A stretch of DNA of 50,344 nt from Inhella sp. GTDB taxonomy: Bacteria > Pseudomonadota > Gammaproteobacteria > Burkholderiales > Burkholderiaceae_C. The notes under the pieces are model-generated. The model was not told the DNA's origin and ran no database searches. It worked only from the letters and a program-made list of their open reading frames with translations. Both the position numbers and the translations under genes were made by a program. This document shows, piece after piece, positions 46,740-50,344 of this stretch (the first letter of the stretch is position 1; each line of letters starts with the position of its first letter). Location of the stretch: assembly GCF_027532025.1 (NCBI RefSeq), contig NZ_JAPZSY010000005.1:1-50344 (forward strand), written 5' to 3'.

Positions 46740-47366
46740 TCAGACAAACAGTTGGGCGTGGCCCTGAACGTGGTGAACGCGGGAGCCCTCAATGCGGAGT
46801 TGATCTTCGAGGAACCAGCGAACAGCGCGGGGGTACATCTGGTGCTCCAGGACCAAGACACGAGCCGCCAAGCGCTCGGCGTCGTCGTCGGGCAAGACTG
46901 GCACCATCGCCTGCGCCACGATGGGGCCGTGGTCCAGTTCAGCCGTTACGAAGTGCACCGTGGCCCCCGCCAAGCGGCAGCCCGCCTCCAGCGCGCGCTC
47001 GTGGGTGTGAAGGCCGGGAAAGGCGGGAAGCAAGGACGGGTGGATGTTGAGCAACCGGCCGGCGTAATGCGCGGTGAAACCGGGCGTGAGGATGCGCATG
47101 AAGCCGGCCAGGACCACCAGCGCTGGTTCGTGAGCATCGATGACCTGCATCAACTCCGCGTCAAACGACTCACGGCTGGGGTGAGACCGGTGATCGACCA
47201 CGGCCGTGGCGATGCCTTGCGCCTGAGCAAAACCCAAACCCGCAGCTTGGGGGCGGTTGGCGATGACGGCCGCCACCCGGCCGGGCCAACCCTCGCGCTG
47301 GCAGGCGTGGACGATGGCTTCCATGTTGGAGCCCCGGCCCGAGATCAAGATCACGACGTTCTTCAT
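46740..47366 (-). CDS. purN: phosphoribosylglycinamide formyltransferase 1
   Basis: 208 residues. It transfers a formyl group from formyl-tetrahydrofolate to GAR in purine synthesis. The phosphate loop ISGRGSNMEAI, the catalytic LNIHPSLLPAFPG (Asn, His) and TVHFVTAELDHGPIVAQ (His, Asp) are intact. It is divergent from trpS with 37 bases between the starts. Confidence 0.96.
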   Translation of the reverse strand: MKNVVILISGRGSNMEAIVHACQREGWPGRVAAVIANRPQAAGLGFAQAQGIATAVVDHRSHPSRESFDAELMQVIDAHEPALVVLAGFMRILTPGFTAHYAGRLLNIHPSLLPAFPGLHTHERALEAGCRLAGATVHFVTAELDHGPIVAQAMVPVLPDDDAERLAARVLVLEHQMYPRAVRWFLEDQLRIEGSRVHHVQGHAQLFV

Positions 47367-47403
47367 GCGGCCGCAGTGTAGAGAGGCGAGAATCCACGCC
47401 CCC

Positions 47404-48381
47404 ATGAATGCCCCCCTCCCCCGCGTCATTTCCGGCATGCGTCCTACGGGCGCCTTGCACCTGGGCCACTACCACGGTGTCTTGAAAACCTGGGTGTCAT
47501 TGCAAGCCGAGCACGACTGCCGCTTCTTCGTGGCCGATTGGCACGCCTTGACGGGCCCGCAAGCCTTGCCCCACGACGATGCCGTGTACGAGATGGTGGT
47601 GGACTGGCTGGCCGCGGGCATCGACCCCGAGCGGGCCACGTTGTTCCTTCAAAGCCGGATGCCGGAGCACGCCGAGCTGTTCACCCTGTTGGCCATGCAC
47701 ACGCCGGTGGCGTGGCTGGAGCGGGTGCCTGGCTACCGGGAGCGTGCTGAAGACCACCCCAGCTATGGGCTGCTGGGCTACCCCCTGCTGCAGGCGGCCG
47801 ACATCCTGGCGCACAAAGGCGAGTGGGTGCCAGTCGGTCAAGACCAAGCCGCGCACCTGGAATTGACGCGGGAAGTGGCCCGGCGCTTCAACCACCGCGC
47901 CGGGCGGGCGATCTTCCCCATGCCCCAGGCGCGTTTCAGCGACGCCCCCCGCCTCACCGGGCTGGATGGCCAGAAGATGAGCAAGAGCGCCGGCAATGCC
48001 ATCGCCATGCGCGAGGCCCCGGCCAACGTCCACGCCAAGCTGCGCGCCATGCCCACCGACCCCCAGCGCGTGCACCGCCACGACGCCGGCGACCCGGGCC
48101 GCTGCCCTGTGTGGGCGCTGCACGAAGTGGTGTGCGATGCGACCGAACGTCAGCCTCTGGCGCAGGGGTGCCGAACGGCGCAAATCGGTTGCCTGGACTG
48201 CAAAGGCGTGTTGGCCGATCGCATCGTGGCCCAACAGCAACCTTGGCGCGAGCGCGCCGCGGCGCTGGAGCCCAAGCAGGTGCACTGGCTGGTGGAAGTG
48301 GGCACCGAGCGCGCCCGCGCCTACGCCCGCAAGACCCTGCGCGAGGTGCGCGAGGTGCTGTCCTTCCAAGGAGATGCTTGA
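47404..48381 (+). CDS. trpS: tryptophanyl-tRNA synthetase
   Basis: 325 residues, class I synthetase. SGMRPTGALHLGHYHG is the HIGH region and GQKMSKSAGNAI the KMSKS loop; GCLDCKGVLADRI lies in the C-terminal part. The length is that of ordinary bacterial TrpS; some Burkholderiales carry a longer form. The upstream frame to 47257 is antisense to purN and is rejected. The DUF3717/DUF1289 gene follows directly. Confidence 0.95.
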   Translation: MNAPLPRVISGMRPTGALHLGHYHGVLKTWVSLQAEHDCRFFVADWHALTGPQALPHDDAVYEMVVDWLAAGIDPERATLFLQSRMPEHAELFTLLAMHTPVAWLERVPGYRERAEDHPSYGLLGYPLLQAADILAHKGEWVPVGQDQAAHLELTREVARRFNHRAGRAIFPMPQARFSDAPRLTGLDGQKMSKSAGNAIAMREAPANVHAKLRAMPTDPQRVHRHDAGDPGRCPVWALHEVVCDATERQPLAQGCRTAQIGCLDCKGVLADRIVAQQQPWRERAAALEPKQVHWLVEVGTERARAYARKTLREVREVLSFQGDA

Positions 48382-48382
48382 G

Positions 48383-48838
48383 GTGGAAGACGCACCGGGC
48401 TTGCACATCACCGACTTGGAAGCCGCCATCAACTGGTGGCGCCACCGTTCGCCCTCGCCCGATGGCATCAGCGCCTGCCCCGAAGTGCGGGCCCTGGCCG
48501 AGGTCTACGCGCTCATGGTCTACCACCATGAAAACGAGTGGGATCTTCGGCGTCTGAAGCCGCTGGCGGCCGACGCCATCCACGCCTGGTACGCGACCAC
48601 CCCCGATTCGCCGTGCATCGCCATTTGCTCCACGGCCCAAGGCGACGCGCTGTGCAAAGGCTGTGGCCGCACCTTTGACGAAGTGCGCGACTGGCCCCAG
48701 CTCAGCCCCATGGCCAAACGGGCGGTGTGGCGCCGCATCACGCTGGAGGCCACGGCTTGGCGCTTCAACCGTTACGCCGAACGGGCGCAGGCGCCCGAAG
48801 GCCAGCAACTCGACTTGAGCCAAGGGGCGGCCCCCTGA
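48383..48838 (+). CDS. DUF3717-DUF1289 fusion protein
   Basis: 151 residues from a GTG start. The N-terminal half (ITDLEAAINWWRHRSP, ALAEVYALMVYHH) is DUF3717. The second half is DUF1289 with a cysteine cluster (SPCIAICS, CKGCGRTFDEVRDW, then a tryptophan-rich helix), probably a metal site. AAGGAG (48368-48373) lies nine bases before the GTG but directly touches an ATG at 48374, so the GTG is the better start. It nearly abuts trpS, and its stop overlaps a possible CTG start of the MATE gene. The function is unknown. Confidence 0.8.
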   Translation: MEDAPGLHITDLEAAINWWRHRSPSPDGISACPEVRALAEVYALMVYHHENEWDLRRLKPLAADAIHAWYATTPDSPCIAICSTAQGDALCKGCGRTFDEVRDWPQLSPMAKRAVWRRITLEATAWRFNRYAERAQAPEGQQLDLSQGAAP

Positions 48839-50205
48839 CCCCGCGTTTCGGCGACAGCGTGCGCCGCCTGCTGCCCTTGGCCTGGCCCGTGTGGATCGGC
48901 CAGCTGGCGGTCATGCTCTTCAGCACCGTGGACACCCTGATGCTGGGCCGCGTGGGTGCCCAGGATGTGGCGGCGCTGGCCGTGGGCTCGGCCGCGTACA
49001 TCACCATCTTTGTGGGGCTCATGGGCGTGGTGCTGGCCGTCGGGCCGCTCGCGGGTCGGCTGTTTGGCGCGGGCGATCGTCCCGCTGCAGGGCAGTTGTT
49101 CGTTCAGGCGCAGTGGTTGGCGCTTCTGGTTGCCCTGCCCGGCTGTGTGTTGTTGCTCTGGCCCGAGCCCTTCATCGCCTTGGCCCGTCTCGAACCCGCG
49201 CTGGCCCAGCGGGTGACCGACTACACCCGACCGCTGGCGCTGGCCCTGCCCTTTGCCCTGCTGACCACCGCCTTCCGGGGCTTTGCCAACGCGGTGAGCC
49301 GGCCCAAGGCGGTGATGGCGCTGCAGATGGGAGGCTTGGCGCTGAAGGTGCCCCTCAATGCGCTTCTGGTGTTCGGCTGGGGCCCCATCCCGGCACTGGG
49401 CGTGGCCGGATGCGCCTGGGCCACCACCCTGGTGATGGTGTTGCAGGCCGCTGTGGCGCAGGGCTTGCTGCGGGGCGACCGCTTCTACCGGCCGTTCCAG
49501 GTGCCTCACCTGTGGGACACCCGCCCCAAGGCCGCCGCCCTGTGGCAACAACTGCGCTTGGGCCTGCCCATGGGCGGCTCCATCTTGGTCGAGGTGACAG
49601 GCTTCACCTTCATGGCCTTCTTCATCGCCCGCCTCGGCGCCACCGCTGTCGCCGGTCACCAAATCGCCGTCAACCTGGTGGCCATGATGTTCATGATGGC
49701 CCTGGCCCTGGGCACCGCTGGCGGCACCTTGGTGGCCCAGCACTTGGGCGCCCAACAGGTGAAGGAGGCGCAGGCCGTGGGACGGCATGTGCTGTGGCTG
49801 TGCGGAGGTTTGGCGGCGGCCCTGGGCGGATTGGTGGCGTTGGCCCGTCAGCCCATCGTGGCGCTCTACACCAACGATGCCACGGCCGCGCAGGCCGCCC
49901 TGCCCTTGCTGGTTTGGATTTGGTTCTTTCACTTGGGGGACGCGCTGCAGACGGTTTCCGCCTCGGTGCTGCGTGCCCACCACGTGGCCACCGCGCCGAT
50001 GGTCATTTACGTGCTGGCGCTGTGGGGCGTGGGCATCGGCGGCGGTTACTGGCTGGCCTTTGGCCCGGCCCAATGGGGGGCTGTGGGCTTTTGGTCGGCG
50101 GCCACGGCCGGGCTCTGCGTGTCCGCCGTCTTGCTGGTGGGCCTGCAGACCTGGGTCGAGCGCCAGGCCAGCGTCGACGCCTGCCGCCTCAACTCGGCAG
50201 GCTGA
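48835..50205 (+). CDS. MATE-family efflux transporter
   Basis: About 456 residues with twelve hydrophobic segments in two similar halves. LPLAWPVWIGQLAVMLFSTVD and GRVGAQDVAALAVG in the first half, and GHQIAVNLVAMMFM in the second, are typical of DinF/NorM-like MATE exporters driven by sodium or protons. No ATG begins the frame. CTG at 48835 has AAGGGG seven bases before it and overlaps the previous stop (CTGA). GTG at 48859 lacks a ribosome site and would leave a very short N-terminus. The 3' end overlaps the convergent kinase gene by 17 bases. Confidence 0.88.
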   Translation: MTPRFGDSVRRLLPLAWPVWIGQLAVMLFSTVDTLMLGRVGAQDVAALAVGSAAYITIFVGLMGVVLAVGPLAGRLFGAGDRPAAGQLFVQAQWLALLVALPGCVLLLWPEPFIALARLEPALAQRVTDYTRPLALALPFALLTTAFRGFANAVSRPKAVMALQMGGLALKVPLNALLVFGWGPIPALGVAGCAWATTLVMVLQAAVAQGLLRGDRFYRPFQVPHLWDTRPKAAALWQQLRLGLPMGGSILVEVTGFTFMAFFIARLGATAVAGHQIAVNLVAMMFMMALALGTAGGTLVAQHLGAQQVKEAQAVGRHVLWLCGGLAAALGGLVALARQPIVALYTNDATAAQAALPLLVWIWFFHLGDALQTVSASVLRAHHVATAPMVIYVLALWGVGIGGGYWLAFGPAQWGAVGFWSAATAGLCVSAVLLVGLQTWVERQASVDACRLNSAG

Positions 50206-50344
50206 TCACGAAAACGCTGCCTCCGCCCTCCCGGGCTTCGCAGCGCACACTGCCCCCGTGGGAACGCGCCACTTGCCGCACCAGGGCCAAGCCCAGCCCC
50301 ACGCCGCCGGCTTGCTCCGCGTGCCCAGGGAGGCGGAAAAAGGG
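50189..50344 (-). CDS. sensor histidine kinase, C-terminal end (partial)
   Basis: Only the last 51 codons are inside the window. The translation gives PFFRLPGHAEQAGGVGLGLAL, then a short helix RQVARSHGGSV and the final strand GGGSVFVISLP. This is the F-box and G2-box end of an HATPase_c kinase domain, with GVGLGLAL as the nucleotide-lid glycine motif. The rest lies to the right. It converges on the MATE gene with a 17-base overlap. Confidence 0.85.
   Translation of the reverse strand, partial: PFFRLPGHAEQAGGVGLGLALVRQVARSHGGSVRCEAREGGGSVFVISLPS

Noticed and set aside
50181-50200. CTGCCG/CGGCAG dyad between MATE and kinase genes as a terminator
   Set aside because: Six-base stem with an eight-base loop, no T-run, and inside both reading frames.

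Overview
The window reads as chromosome of a high-GC, motile betaproteobacterium of the order Burkholderiales, most likely from the Comamonadaceae or the Rubrivivax/Leptothrix/Ideonella group. This is inferred from protein families and gene order, because no 16S gene is present. Supporting order includes ftsK-lolA-rarA beside trxB and a Crp-type regulator, rpmB-rpmG, purN-rsmB, trpS-DUF3717/DUF1289-MATE, and a pyrophosphate-dependent phosphofructokinase. There is no rRNA, CRISPR array, insertion sequence or prophage. Genes are tightly packed, with many 1-8 base overlaps, and most of the window is ordinary core genome with a few accessory modules.

Layout. 1-456: no confident gene, two strong hairpins and a perfect 16-base palindrome. 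457-3516: a four-gene operon (SPFH/Band 7 protein, small membrane protein, Arc-like ribbon-helix-helix protein, Tat-exported class-C beta-lactamase-like serine hydrolase). 3599-5395: an ABC exporter, convergent with a blaI-M56 peptidase pair (5385-7269). 7394-9278: ccdA-ccdB-thyA-folA, a toxin-antitoxin pair directly joined to the thymidylate/dihydrofolate genes. 9295-12286 (minus): lipoprotein, aldo/keto reductase, PPi-phosphofructokinase, and a small motility protein behind a sigma-28-like promoter. 12416-16568: beta-CASP nuclease and P-type cation ATPase. 16581-21698: xth, thioesterase, valS, galU. 21700-24275: rhomboid protease, tRNA-Leu(CAA), cysM, Nudix, TusA. 24279-30604: an epimerase (minus), then a flavin/iron-sulfur reductase, a PF10014-type 2-oxoglutarate dioxygenase, a leucine-dehydrogenase-like enzyme and a penicillin-acylase-family hydrolase. 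30648-35444 (minus): livFGMH and alanine dehydrogenase, the latter divergent from an Lrp-type regulator and a hydratase-family gene. 36790-41756 (minus): rarA, lolA, ftsK, crp-type regulator. 41905-43469: trxB, rpmB, rpmG. 43559-47366 (minus): DUF3016 protein, fatty-acid desaturase, RsmB-type methyltransferase, purN. 47404-50205: trpS, DUF3717/DUF1289 protein, MATE exporter. At the right edge is the 3' end of a histidine kinase gene.

How the parts may work together. Amino-acid handling recurs: a dioxygenase family known to hydroxylate free amino acids lies beside an amino-acid dehydrogenase, and a branched-chain amino-acid permease, alanine dehydrogenase and an Lrp-type regulator follow a few kilobases on. 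Envelope and stress functions recur too: the SPFH operon, the BlaI/M56 pair, LolA, the rhomboid protease and the beta-lactamase-like hydrolase.

Best candidates for something little described: (1) the SPFH / membrane protein / RHH / serine hydrolase operon with its palindromic operator; (2) ccdAB coupled to thyA-folA, divergent from a BlaI-type locus; (3) the dioxygenase/dehydrogenase amino-acid module. All functional links are inference from sequence and gene order.
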